Positions 34,225 through 42,857 of a stretch of DNA of 64,000 nucleotides are shown piece by piece (within the stretch, counting starts at the first letter, position 1; every line of letters begins with the position of its first letter). The notes beneath the pieces are model-generated. The model searched no databases. It was not told the DNA's origin and saw nothing but the letters and a program-made list of their open reading frames with translations. The position numbers and the translations under genes are program-made. This DNA is from Duffyella gerundensis (GTDB lineage: Bacteria > Pseudomonadota > Gammaproteobacteria > Enterobacterales > Enterobacteriaceae). The stretch lies in NCBI RefSeq assembly GCF_001517405.1, contig NZ_LN907828.1, forward strand, positions 496,001-560,000. The letters are read 5' to 3'.

Positions 34225-34888
34225 GTTTATCGCTGAGCGCATGCAGATCCTCACAGACATAATGGGGCTGCGGTCCGGCTGCCAGCGTGGCGTTACCCTG
34301 ACGCAAAATCATCGCTGCATGCCAGCCCGCCGCGCGGGCGCCGATGATATCCCAGGTATGGCACGCCACCAGGCAAAGTTCCGCGCCCTGAAGAGTGAGC
34401 GCCTGTTCCACCTGCCGATAGGTTTGCTCCGCGGGCTTGCAGGCGGGCGGCACGGCATCTTCAATGCTGAACAGGCGTTCAAAACAGGCGCGTAGGCCCG
34501 TTTTTTCCAGCTGGGCGGTCTGCGCGTCGGTGCTGTTATTGGTCAGCGTAAACAGCCGAAAACCGTGCTGTTGCAGGCGTTGTAAAGCCGCCAGCGCATC
34601 GGCATGCGGCGGCAGCGTGCGCATCAGCGTCGTAAACTGCTGACGTTGCTCATCATTCAGCGTCAGGTTTGCCAGCGTTGCCTGCATATCCAGCACCGCT
34701 ACGCCCAACTCGCCGAACGGCGTAAATTGCCCGGTCAGCGCGAGCGACTGTGAATAGAGGATGGTCTGCGCAAACCACTCGCGCATGGCGGCATCCCGAC
34801 CAAAGGTGCTGCGGAAAAAAGGGCTCAGGTGTTCCAAATCCAGCAGCGTTTCATTGACGTCAAACACCAGAACGGGGCGCGTAGCCAT
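34181..34888 (-). CDS. Haloacid dehalogenase, type II (HAD superfamily)
   Basis: 235 aa from ATG 34888, with GAGG upstream; an open extension to 34999 is rejected. HAD motif I: LVFDVNETLLDL (nucleophile Asp10), with the FDVNET variant of L-2-haloacid dehalogenases; motif II: LFTLTNNS; motif III Lys: PPACKPAEQTYR; motif IV: LVACHTWDIIGARAAG. Hydrolytic removal of halide from 2-haloacids, or a related phosphatase reaction. Convergent with the VOC gene, 44-bp overlap. Confidence 0.88.
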   Translation of the reverse strand: MATRPVLVFDVNETLLDLEHLSPFFRSTFGRDAAMREWFAQTILYSQSLALTGQFTPFGELGVAVLDMQATLANLTLNDEQRQQFTTLMRTLPPHADALAALQRLQQHGFRLFTLTNNSTDAQTAQLEKTGLRACFERLFSIEDAVPPACKPAEQTYRQVEQALTLQGAELCLVACHTWDIIGARAAGWHAAMILRQGNATLAAGPQPHYVCEDLHALSDKLIAAYPLNDFSGRL

Positions 34889-34985
34889 ATAAACCTCGTT
34901 ATCATGATTTTTCAGCCTTTGATCGTAGAACAGACTGCGCCGCTTGCGCGGAGGAATCGCAATTCGCTTTTCTGAAGGAGAAAAA

Positions 34986-35702
34986 ATGACCTGGTACACG
35001 CAAGACGGTTTTAAGGTACGGCTCGAATGGGGAATACATGCGCTGGAGGCGCTTCATGAAACCATCGACTGCGCGATTGTGGTGGATGCGATCTCCTTTT
35101 CCACCTGCGTCAGTCTGGCGGTAGAGAGAGGCGCGATGATCTATCCGTGGCCGTGGAAAGATGAATCTGCGCAACACTATGCTGCGTCGCTGGGGGCCGA
35201 GGCTGCCAGCTTAGAGCGGCGCTTTAGCGGTCAGGGTCGATCGCTGTCGCCCTGTTCCCTTGCGGATCTCCCTACGGGCAGTCGGCTTGTACTGCCTTCG
35301 CCGAATGGATCGGCCATCGCCTTTCGCGCCGCTGAGCTGGGCGTCACCACATGGAGCGGTTGCTTTCGTAACCGCACGGCCACCGCGCGTGCCTGTGCCG
35401 ACGCTTCGCGCATTCTGGTGATCCCCTGCGGTGAAAAATGGCCGGATGGCTCATTGCGTCCGGCGGCAGAAGATTACCTTGCCGCAGGCAGTATCATTGC
35501 CGCGTTGGGAGGCAATATGTCGCCAGAGGCCGCAGCGGCTGCGGCGGCATGGCAACAGTGTGAGATCGCCACGCTGTACGAGTGCGCCTCAGCGCGTGAG
35601 CTCAGCGCACGGGGTTTTGCCGATGACGTGGCGCTGTGTCTGGCCGTTGATGCCAGCAACCTTGGCTGTAGGCTGCAACAGGGATACTTTATCGCGGGAT
35701 AA
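34986..35702 (+). CDS. 2-phosphosulfolactate phosphatase-family (ComB-like) protein
   Basis: 238 aa from ATG 34986, with a strong AAGGAG five bases upstream. The fold signatures of the ComB family are present: AIVVDAISFSTCVSLAVERGA (compare VxxDVLRATTTIxxALxxGA), RLVLPSPNGSAIAF (compare LVLxTTNGTxAL) and ILVIPCGEKWPDGSLRPAAEDYLAAGSII. In archaea ComB hydrolyses 2-phosphosulfolactate in coenzyme M synthesis; bacterial homologues have no settled role, so only the family is claimed. Standalone gene between a leftward HAD gene and a chemoreceptor. Confidence 0.8.
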   Translation: MTWYTQDGFKVRLEWGIHALEALHETIDCAIVVDAISFSTCVSLAVERGAMIYPWPWKDESAQHYAASLGAEAASLERRFSGQGRSLSPCSLADLPTGSRLVLPSPNGSAIAFRAAELGVTTWSGCFRNRTATARACADASRILVIPCGEKWPDGSLRPAAEDYLAAGSIIAALGGNMSPEAAAAAAAWQQCEIATLYECASARELSARGFADDVALCLAVDASNLGCRLQQGYFIAG

Positions 35703-35727
35703 TCGGCAATTATGTCGCCATCGGTCA

Positions 35728-35755
35728 TAAAGTCCCGGCTTCATCATGTCGATAA
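35728..35755 (+). promoter_or_regulatory. Near-consensus sigma-28 promoter
   Basis: TAAA at 35728-35731, a 16-bp spacer, then GTCGATAA at 35748-35755: one mismatch and one extra spacer base from the FliA consensus. It lies about 50 bp before the chemoreceptor start. Confidence 0.6.
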
Positions 35756-35806
35756 CGATCGTACCGGGCTTTTCCGGTGCATTGTTGTTATCACCACGGA
35801 AAAAAT

Positions 35807-37396
35807 ATGAAGCTTAATCATTTTACGATAGGGCAAAGACTGAGTGTTATGGCCGCGATCCTGCTGCTGGCAACAATGTTTGTCGGTTTGCGCGGCATTA
35901 CGCTCAATGCTGAAGCACTACAAAAAAATAATGACATCATGGCCAGCGAAACGCGCGTCGCGCAGAGTATCGATACCGCGCGTAATGCGCAGGTGCAGTT
36001 TAAAATTCAGGTGCAGGAGTGGAAAAATACCTTGCTGCGTGGCACGCAGGGTGCCGAGACCTTCGAGAAATACAAAGCGGCTTTTCTGACGCAGAGCGAT
36101 AAAACCGCCGCGTTGTTGAATCAACTGCTGCTGCTGCAACCGGCGCTGGGCATGGATACCGCACAGGTTAAGCAGACGCTGAAGCTGCATGCTGAGCTGC
36201 AACAAAAATACCTCGCCGCGCTGCAAAGCTACGACATTCATAACCTTGCCAGCGCTCAGCTGGTCGATCGTCAGGTCAGCGGCATCGATCGCGAACCCAC
36301 CAAAATGATCGATGACGTGGTTCATCATACGCTGGCGCACGCTGAGAAGCTCAACCAGCAGCTGGCGGCGCAAAATCTCGCGCAGTTTGCATCCACGCGC
36401 ATGACGTTATGGATCGCCATGGCGGCTATTTTACTTTCCGGTGTGCTGATCACCGTTTGGCTGATCCGCAGCATTACCCATCCCCTGCGCGAAGCGGTCA
36501 ACATTGCACGCACCGTGGCATCGGGCGATCTGCAAACCGTGATCCGCCCAAGCGGACGTGACGAAACCGCCGAGTTGATGACCGCGCTGCGTGAAATGAA
36601 CAGCAGCCTGACTTCAATTGTCTCTGGCGTGCGCAGCGGCACGGAAACCATCGCCTCGGCATCGATTCAGATCGCGCAGGGCAGTCAGGAACTCTCATCG
36701 CGTAATGAAGCGCAGGCGGGCGCGCTGGAAGAGACCGCCGCGTCAATGGAAGAGCTGACGTCGGTGGTGAAAAACAATGCGCAGAACGCGCGTCACGCCA
36801 GCGATATCGCGCAGGATGCCCGTTCTATTGCCGGTAAAGGCGGTAATGTGGTGGAAAAAGTGGTGCATACCATGAGCGAAATCCACCAGTTCTCCAACGA
36901 GATTAATCAGATCATCACCGTCATCGACGGCATCGCCTTCCAGACCAATATTCTGGCGCTGAATGCCGCGGTTGAAGCCGCACGGGCCGGTAGCGAAGGA
37001 CGCGGATTTGCCGTGGTGGCAGCGGAAGTACGGGCGCTGGCGCAGCGATCGGCTAAAGCCGCGCAGGATGTGCGTATTCTGATCGACCGCTCCGTCAATT
37101 CCATTGGCCAGGGCAACGAACTGGTACAGGGTGCGGGCACCACCATGGAGGAGATCATTCTGCGTATTCGCCAGGTGAGCGAGCTCATTGAAAACGTCTC
37201 GGCGGCGAGCAACGAGCAGAGCGTTGGCATCGATCAGGTTAATCTGGCGGTGACGCACATGGATGCCGCCACGCAGCAAAACGCCGCGCTGTCTCAGCAA
37301 TCCACCGCGGCGGCACAGGCGTTGCAGGCACAGGCTGAAACGCTGCTGGCCAGCGTCAGTGTATTTAAACTCAACCCGGCGCTGGCACAGCCGTAA
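35807..37396 (+). CDS. Methyl-accepting chemotaxis protein
   Basis: 529 aa from ATG 35807. TM1 about 12-30, a periplasmic helical sensor of about 165 residues, TM2 near 197-218, HAMP and a signalling domain. The methylation helix contains SSRNEAQAGALEETAASMEE and the tip DGIAFQTNILALNAAVEAAR. Unlike the other two receptors in this window it lacks a C-terminal CheR/CheB tether (ends PALAQP), so it should behave as a low-abundance type receptor depending on partners. Ligand unknown. A sigma-28-like promoter precedes it. Confidence 0.93.
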   Translation: MKLNHFTIGQRLSVMAAILLLATMFVGLRGITLNAEALQKNNDIMASETRVAQSIDTARNAQVQFKIQVQEWKNTLLRGTQGAETFEKYKAAFLTQSDKTAALLNQLLLLQPALGMDTAQVKQTLKLHAELQQKYLAALQSYDIHNLASAQLVDRQVSGIDREPTKMIDDVVHHTLAHAEKLNQQLAAQNLAQFASTRMTLWIAMAAILLSGVLITVWLIRSITHPLREAVNIARTVASGDLQTVIRPSGRDETAELMTALREMNSSLTSIVSGVRSGTETIASASIQIAQGSQELSSRNEAQAGALEETAASMEELTSVVKNNAQNARHASDIAQDARSIAGKGGNVVEKVVHTMSEIHQFSNEINQIITVIDGIAFQTNILALNAAVEAARAGSEGRGFAVVAAEVRALAQRSAKAAQDVRILIDRSVNSIGQGNELVQGAGTTMEEIILRIRQVSELIENVSAASNEQSVGIDQVNLAVTHMDAATQQNAALSQQSTAAAQALQAQAETLLASVSVFKLNPALAQP

Positions 37397-37406
37397 GCCA
37401 CGAAAC

Positions 37407-37432
37407 GGCCGCGGCGTCGTCACGCCGCGGCC
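37407..37432. terminator. Strong hairpin between convergent genes
   Basis: A perfect 10-bp GC stem GGCCGCGGCG / CGCCGCGGCC with a six-base loop, followed by TTATTC on the plus strand. It abuts the stop of the convergent MFS gene and probably serves the chemoreceptor transcript. Confidence 0.6.
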
Positions 37433-38641
37433 TTATTCTGGCTGGTGGATCGCTTCCTGATGGCCGCGTCCCGCCAGCGACCAGAGCAGTAGCGCCGCCA
37501 GGGCAATCACCCCCAGCACGGCGAACGCCACGCTGTAAGAATAGCGAGTGGCAATAGCGCCGGTTAATGCCGGACTAAAGGCAGCACCCGCGCCCATCAT
37601 AAACATCACCACGCTCTGCCCGGCATTAACGTGCCCGGTGCCGCGCAGCAGTTTCACCACGTAGCCAGGCACCGCCACGCCTAAAATTCCGGCGGCAACG
37701 CCGTCGAGCACCTGCACTGGAATCACCGATATCGGTTCAGAAAACCACGCGGCCAGTGCCGCTCGCACCGGCAGGACCAACAGCGCGATCATAATCAATC
37801 CGCGATAGCCGACCTTTTCGGCGCGTGCCGAGGTAAACAGCGCCACCGGGATCATCACGCATTGCGAAATCACTACCGTCGCGGCGGCGTACAAACCAGG
37901 GTTAATGGCGTCAGAACCGGAAGCGGTGACGCGCATGCTCAGCATTGGCAGCAGCGCGGCATTCGCCAGATGAAACAGCAGCAGCGTCAGGCCGGTGACG
38001 GCCAGCACCGGGTTTTTCGCCAGAATCGACAGGCGCGGCACCGCCTGCTCTTTTGCACCACTTTCCAGCCCGCGAGCCGCGTGGTGATCGATATCCTGCT
38101 CACGAATCGCCGAGACTGCCAGTGCGGCCAGCACCGCCATGCCGGTCATTAAAATAAAGATTGAACCGGTTCCCCAGTACCAGCTTGCCGCACCCGCCAG
38201 CAGCGCGGCGGTCATGTTGCCGCCGTGGTTAAAGGCTTCGTTTCGCCCCATCTGCCGATTGAAACCGGACTGACCGGCAACCCCCAGCGTGATGCCCGCC
38301 ACTGCCGGCCCAATAAAGGCGGCGGAGATGCCGGTAACCACCTGCGACAGGCCTGCTGCCCACGCCTGATGGTTAAACCATAGCAGCAGCGTGGCGGCGG
38401 TGATGAGCACGCAGCCAGCGATAATCAGCAGCCGCTTACGCAGCGTGGCGTCCACCACGATGCCCGCCGGAATGGTCACCAGCAGCCCGGCGATGCCGCC
38501 CGCGCTCATCACTAAACCGATATCATCCGCTTGCCACTGGTGCTGGGTAAGAAAAATCCCAAGAAAAGGGCCTAATCCGTCGCGAACGTCGGCTAAAAAG
38601 AAACTCATCAGGCAAATAGCCTGTAGTGAGCGTAACGGCAT
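37433..38641 (-). CDS. MFS transporter
   Basis: 402 aa from ATG 38641 (GGGGAG upstream), about twelve membrane segments. The first loop carries the MFS pattern SAGGIAGLLVTIPAGIVVDATLRKR, with the conserved Gly/Asp/Arg cytoplasmic loop. N-terminal FFLADVRDGLGPFLGIFL is distinctive, seen in a widespread uncharacterised group of enterobacterial and pseudomonad permeases. Substrate unknown. It lies in the same direction as the ShiF-like gene, 186 bp downstream, and so may be co-regulated with the aerobactin locus, but nothing else ties it to iron. Confidence 0.85.
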   Translation of the reverse strand: MPLRSLQAICLMSFFLADVRDGLGPFLGIFLTQHQWQADDIGLVMSAGGIAGLLVTIPAGIVVDATLRKRLLIIAGCVLITAATLLLWFNHQAWAAGLSQVVTGISAAFIGPAVAGITLGVAGQSGFNRQMGRNEAFNHGGNMTAALLAGAASWYWGTGSIFILMTGMAVLAALAVSAIREQDIDHHAARGLESGAKEQAVPRLSILAKNPVLAVTGLTLLLFHLANAALLPMLSMRVTASGSDAINPGLYAAATVVISQCVMIPVALFTSARAEKVGYRGLIMIALLVLPVRAALAAWFSEPISVIPVQVLDGVAAGILGVAVPGYVVKLLRGTGHVNAGQSVVMFMMGAGAAFSPALTGAIATRYSYSVAFAVLGVIALAALLLWSLAGRGHQEAIHQPE

Positions 38642-38827
38642 AATCGGCTCCCCGGTGAGGTGAATGTCTGCAACAGCGCGGATGCGCTGCCGTCTGGTTT
38701 GTTTCAATCATTGCAGAAAAACCAACATGTTGAATGGCGTTAAAGTAACGAATTGAAACTACAGCGGCGCAGGGCAGAAAAGCGCAGCCGCCAGGCAGGC
38801 GGCTGAAGGGGGGCAATCAGGCGGTAA

Positions 38828-40030
38828 TTAGGACGTGGCTGGCCCGCGCAGCTGAATAAACAGCGTGGTCAGCAGAAAACCCAGAGATAACATCAGCGCG
38901 CTGGCAATCAAGCTATCTTCGCCCGCATAGCGTGCCACCAGCGGCACCAGCAGGGCGCTGATGCCATAGCCCAGCGTATGGCCCGCCGCAATCAGCCCGG
39001 CGCCTTTGCCGGAAGAGAGCCGATCGGTTAACAGCAGTTGATAGGCGGGCGTCGCCATGGCAGTGCCAAACGAGGCGATGGCACAACCGGCGTAAAACAG
39101 CAGCAGCGAAGGCTGGCACATCACGATCATTCCGCCTGACATCACCAGCGCTGCTACCAGCAGCAGCCGGAGCGGCGACAGCTTTTGCGGGCGCACCACC
39201 AGCAGCTGTGCTAACAGCGTGCTGGCCGCCGCCACCGACAGCAGCAGCGCCACGTGATGACTGATGGCGGTGGTGCTGAGCTGAGAGATCGCGTGCAGGC
39301 GCGGCGCCAGGCCGAGTTGCATCAGGCTGACGGACGCCGCCAGCAACAGCGCGCAGCCCAGAAAAGGCAGTAGTCGCAGGCTGAAGCGCGCCGTCACTGT
39401 GCTCTGTTCTGCGCTGGCGGGAGCGGCGTGCTGCGGCAGAATCACCAGCAGCGCGCCGAGCGGTGCCAGCGCCATCAGCCAGATCGGGGCGAACGGGTTC
39501 AGTGCCAGCAGCCCAGCGGCGGCCAGTGGGCCAAGTAATCGCCCCAGGCTCAGGCCGGTGCTGATGGTCGCCAGCGCCGCCATGCGACCTTCCAGCCCGG
39601 CCCGTTGCAACGACCAGACCTGACAGGCGGGCACCATGCCCGACACCGTCACGCCGTAAATAATACGCGCCACGATCAGCAATGCGAGGCCGCTGGCTCT
39701 GGCATGCGGCAACGCCGCCAGCAGGGCAATGCCTGCGCCTAACACCACAAAACTGAGGATATAGCCGAGCAGCGCGGCCATCACGACCGGCTTGGCGCCG
39801 CGTTTTTCAATCTGCTTGCCCCACCACGGGGAAGAGGGCAGAAACAGCATGGAACCCAGCGTCAGCAAGGCAGCCCAACTGGCCAGCGAGAGATGCGTCA
39901 CGGTGACCAGCACCGGCAGTGAGACCAGCAAACCGTTTTGACCAATGCCCAAAAGCCCGGCGCAAAATGCCAGCGACCAGTTCGAACGCGCTGGCTGCTC
40001 TGTTTTAAGTCGAGAAAGGAGAGTCAACAT
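38828..40030 (-). CDS. shiF: ShiF-like MFS transporter of the aerobactin locus
   Basis: 400 aa with about twelve membrane helices. It is divergent from iucA across 137 bp carrying a Fur box, the same position as shiF in the pColV-type shiF-iucABCD-iutA locus. ShiF is thought to export aerobactin. MFS loop features are present: PSSPWWGKQIEKRGAKPVV between helices 2 and 3, and RIIYGVTVSGMVPACQVW. Identity as the orthologue rests on context plus family. No good ribosome site precedes ATG 40030, so a slightly later start is possible. Confidence 0.75.
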   Translation of the reverse strand: MLTLLSRLKTEQPARSNWSLAFCAGLLGIGQNGLLVSLPVLVTVTHLSLASWAALLTLGSMLFLPSSPWWGKQIEKRGAKPVVMAALLGYILSFVVLGAGIALLAALPHARASGLALLIVARIIYGVTVSGMVPACQVWSLQRAGLEGRMAALATISTGLSLGRLLGPLAAAGLLALNPFAPIWLMALAPLGALLVILPQHAAPASAEQSTVTARFSLRLLPFLGCALLLAASVSLMQLGLAPRLHAISQLSTTAISHHVALLLSVAAASTLLAQLLVVRPQKLSPLRLLLVAALVMSGGMIVMCQPSLLLFYAGCAIASFGTAMATPAYQLLLTDRLSSGKGAGLIAAGHTLGYGISALLVPLVARYAGEDSLIASALMLSLGFLLTTLFIQLRGPATS

Positions 40031-40126
40031 GATTTGTAAGGATTCTGTTAAGTTATTTCAGCGTTTGGTAAGCCTGGTGCAACAGAATATTGCAAATATT
40101 GTTGCCAATGTAAAACAAATGCTTAT

Positions 40127-40145
40127 CATAACGAGAATCATTATC
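40127..40145. promoter_or_regulatory. Fur box in the shiF-iucA intergenic region
   Basis: CATAACGAGAATCATTATC matches the 19-bp Fur consensus GATAATGATAATCATTATC at 16 positions. Located 23 bp before the iucA start, it predicts iron repression of iucABCD-iutA and possibly of the divergent exporter. Confidence 0.85.
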
Positions 40146-40167
40146 ATCATTGGTCCTGGGTATGCTT

Positions 40168-41910
40168 ATGAGTTCTCCATCCGAGCAGATGTCCGTTGAT
40201 ATCGCCGCACAATGCTTCCTTAACGCGCTGATGCGCGAAACCAACGACTGGCAGTTACGCCACGCAGCCGACGGCAGCGCAGGCTCACAGTTGGTGATCC
40301 CGCTCGACGAGCGCCGCCGCATTGAAATCGCGCTGCGCTACGTCTCACCGACGCAACATCACCACTATCATTTTCCCGCGCGGCTGTGCCGCGATGACGA
40401 CAGCACCGGCCAGCCGCTGGACTTCGCTGCGCTGACCACGCTGCTGCTGGATAAGCCTGGCGTTTCTGGCGAGTTAGATTCATCGGTGATAACACGTTTT
40501 AACCAGCGCGTGCAGGAGAGCCATCGCAACACCTGGCAGGCGATTGCGGCCCGCCCTGACTGGACACGCCTGCGCGATCGTCCACTCAATTTTGGCGAGG
40601 CGGAGCAGGCGCTGTTGGCGGGACACGCATTTCATCCGGCACCTAAATCCCATGAACCGTTCAGCGATGCCGAAGCGCGCCGTTATCTGCCCGAGTTTGC
40701 TTCTGCTTTCCCGTTGCGCTGGTTTGCCATTGCCCGCGAGCAGCTGGCGGGCGAGAGCCTTAACCTGACGCTGCCGCAGCGCCTGATTCGGCTGGTGAGC
40801 GAAAGCGCGCCCGCACTGCTGACACACCTTGATGACGATACCGCATTGCTGCCGATGCATCCGTGGCAGGCAAGCCATCTGCTCAAACAGCCGTGGTGTC
40901 AACGGCTGATGGCCAGCGGCAAGCTGCGCGATCTGGGCGAGGCGGGAGAAAGCTGGTTGCCGACCAGTTCATCGCGCGCCATCTATTTTGCCCACGGCAG
41001 CGACATGCTGAAGTTTTCGCTGAGCGTTCGCCTGACCAATTCGCTGCGCACGCTGTCGGTGAAAGAGGTTAAACGCGGCATGCGGCTGGCGCGGCTGGCG
41101 ACCACCCGTGAATGGCAGGGCCTGCAACTGCGCCATCCCACCCTGCGCGTGATGCAGGAAGATGGCTGGGCGGGCATCAAAGATGAGCACGGCGTGGTGC
41201 AGGAAGAGAGCCTGCTCGCCTTCCGCGTCAACCTGCTGAAAGCGCAGCCTGAGGCGCAAACCAACGTGCTGGTGTCGCTGACGCAGGCCGCACCGGACGG
41301 TGGCGATAGTCTGCTGACCGCAGCCGTGCGGCGACTGGCCAAACGATTGAGCCTGACGCCACAACAGGCGGCGCATTGCTGGTTGCAGGCCTATTGCGAA
41401 CAGGTTCTGGTGCCGCTGTTCCGCATCGAAGCGGATTACGGCGTGGCGCTGCTCGCGCATCAGCAAAATATTCTGGTCGAGATGCAGCAGGATCTGCCGG
41501 TGGGCATGATCTACCGCGATTGCCAGGGCAGTGCGTTCACCGCCAGCGCACAGGCCTGGCTGGAGAAATACCACCAGGCTGACGCGGAAAATCGCTTCAG
41601 TGAGCAGCAGCTGCTGCGCTACTTCCCCTATTACCTGCTGATGAATTCAACCCTCGCGGTCACCGCCGCACTGGCCGCCGCTGGATTCGACAGCGAAGCC
41701 GCCTGCAATCAACGGGTGCGCGACGCGCTGGCCGCGCTGCGTCAGCAGGTGAACGATCGCACCTGCCTCGACTTCGTATTGGACAGCCGCTACTGGCAGT
41801 GCAAAGGCAACTTCTTCTGCTATCTGCACGATCACAACGAGAACACCATTGTCGATCCGGCGGTGATCTATTTCGATTTTGCTAATCCCCTTTATTCAGG
41901 AGTGAAATGA
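40168..41910 (+). CDS. iucA: Aerobactin synthetase subunit IucA (NIS synthetase)
   Basis: About 580 aa. An ATP-dependent NRPS-independent siderophore (NIS) synthetase that condenses citrate with the first N6-acetyl-N6-hydroxylysine. DIAAQCFLNALMRETNDWQL and the PTQHHHYHFPARL region match E. coli IucA. The adenylate-binding motifs HPWQASHLL, SSSRAIYF and KFSLSVRLTNSLR are conserved, and the FhuF-like C-terminal domain keeps HQQNILVEM, YRDCQGSAF and HDHNENTIVDP. Start chosen at 40168 (GGG seven bases upstream); 40162 is possible. First gene of a tightly overlapped operon, with a Fur box just upstream. Confidence 0.95.
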   Translation: MSSPSEQMSVDIAAQCFLNALMRETNDWQLRHAADGSAGSQLVIPLDERRRIEIALRYVSPTQHHHYHFPARLCRDDDSTGQPLDFAALTTLLLDKPGVSGELDSSVITRFNQRVQESHRNTWQAIAARPDWTRLRDRPLNFGEAEQALLAGHAFHPAPKSHEPFSDAEARRYLPEFASAFPLRWFAIAREQLAGESLNLTLPQRLIRLVSESAPALLTHLDDDTALLPMHPWQASHLLKQPWCQRLMASGKLRDLGEAGESWLPTSSSRAIYFAHGSDMLKFSLSVRLTNSLRTLSVKEVKRGMRLARLATTREWQGLQLRHPTLRVMQEDGWAGIKDEHGVVQEESLLAFRVNLLKAQPEAQTNVLVSLTQAAPDGGDSLLTAAVRRLAKRLSLTPQQAAHCWLQAYCEQVLVPLFRIEADYGVALLAHQQNILVEMQQDLPVGMIYRDCQGSAFTASAQAWLEKYHQADAENRFSEQQLLRYFPYYLLMNSTLAVTAALAAAGFDSEAACNQRVRDALAALRQQVNDRTCLDFVLDSRYWQCKGNFFCYLHDHNENTIVDPAVIYFDFANPLYSGVK

Positions 41911-42857
41911 TGTCAGCGGCTCATATTGTTCATCGCGACGGCGGCTTTTACTGCGAGAAAATCGGGCAGCCATTGACCTGTGGTTTTGGCCTTGATGGCA
42001 GCGCAACACTGTCACGCCCGGCGCAGGTGCCGAACGGCTGGCTGGTGGATGCCATCGACCAGCTGTTGGTGGCCGCACCGCAGCTCAGCGGCGTGCAGCT
42101 GCCGTGGGCGAGCTGGCAGCAGGATGCCGACGCGCAGCAGCTGTTTGCGCTGGCGCAGGGCGATTATCTGGCGCGTGAGCGTTTCTGGCAGCTGCCGCTG
42201 TGGTTGCAAGGCGAGCAGTCGGTGGCAAGCGGCGCGATGCAATATGACGATGCGCGCCAGCTGTTTTATCCGCAGCGTCCACGGCGGCCAGAGGGCGAAG
42301 TCTATCGCCGCTACGATGCGCAGTGTCGGCGCACGTTGAGCTTCCGCGTGGCGGATATCGCTGAAGACGCCGAACGCTTCACCCGCTGGATGAACTCACC
42401 CCGCGTGAATGCATTTTGGGAGATGGCCGGGCCGCAGGAAGAGCAGGAAAAACATCTGCGCGCGCAGCTCGATTCCGCCTACTGCTATCCGCTGATTGGC
42501 TGCTTTGACGATGAGCCGTTTGGCTATTTTGAAGTTTACTGGGCGGCGGAAGATCGCATTGGTCGTCACTATCGCTGGCAGCCGTTCGATCGCGGCCTGC
42601 ATATGCTGGTTGGCGAGGAGAAATGGCGCGGTGCGCACTTCATACGAAGCTGGCTGCGTGGCTTAACCCACTATCTTTTCCTCAATGAACCGCGCACCGA
42701 ACGCGTGGTGGCTGAGCCGCGCTATGACAATCAGCGCCTGTTCCGTCATCTGCCGCTGGCCGGTTACCAGACGCTGAAAGAGTTCGATTTCCCGCACAAA
42801 CGTTCCCGGTTGGTGATGAGTACCCGCCAACGTTTTTTCAGCGAGGTGGGACTATGA
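41907..42857 (+). CDS. iucB: N6-hydroxylysine O-/N-acetyltransferase IucB
   Basis: 316 aa. Transfers acetyl from acetyl-CoA to N6-hydroxylysine, making the hydroxamate arms of aerobactin. Near-identical runs with E. coli IucB include EVYRRYDAQCRRTLSFR, ERFTRWMNSPRV, YWAAEDRIGRHY, WQPFDRGLHMLVGE and KEFDFPHKRSR; the GNAT fold is in the C-terminal half. The ATG overlaps the iucA stop (ATGA); a second ATG three bases later (41910) has better spacing from AGGAG and may be the true start. Confidence 0.95.
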   Translation: MMSAAHIVHRDGGFYCEKIGQPLTCGFGLDGSATLSRPAQVPNGWLVDAIDQLLVAAPQLSGVQLPWASWQQDADAQQLFALAQGDYLARERFWQLPLWLQGEQSVASGAMQYDDARQLFYPQRPRRPEGEVYRRYDAQCRRTLSFRVADIAEDAERFTRWMNSPRVNAFWEMAGPQEEQEKHLRAQLDSAYCYPLIGCFDDEPFGYFEVYWAAEDRIGRHYRWQPFDRGLHMLVGEEKWRGAHFIRSWLRGLTHYLFLNEPRTERVVAEPRYDNQRLFRHLPLAGYQTLKEFDFPHKRSRLVMSTRQRFFSEVGL

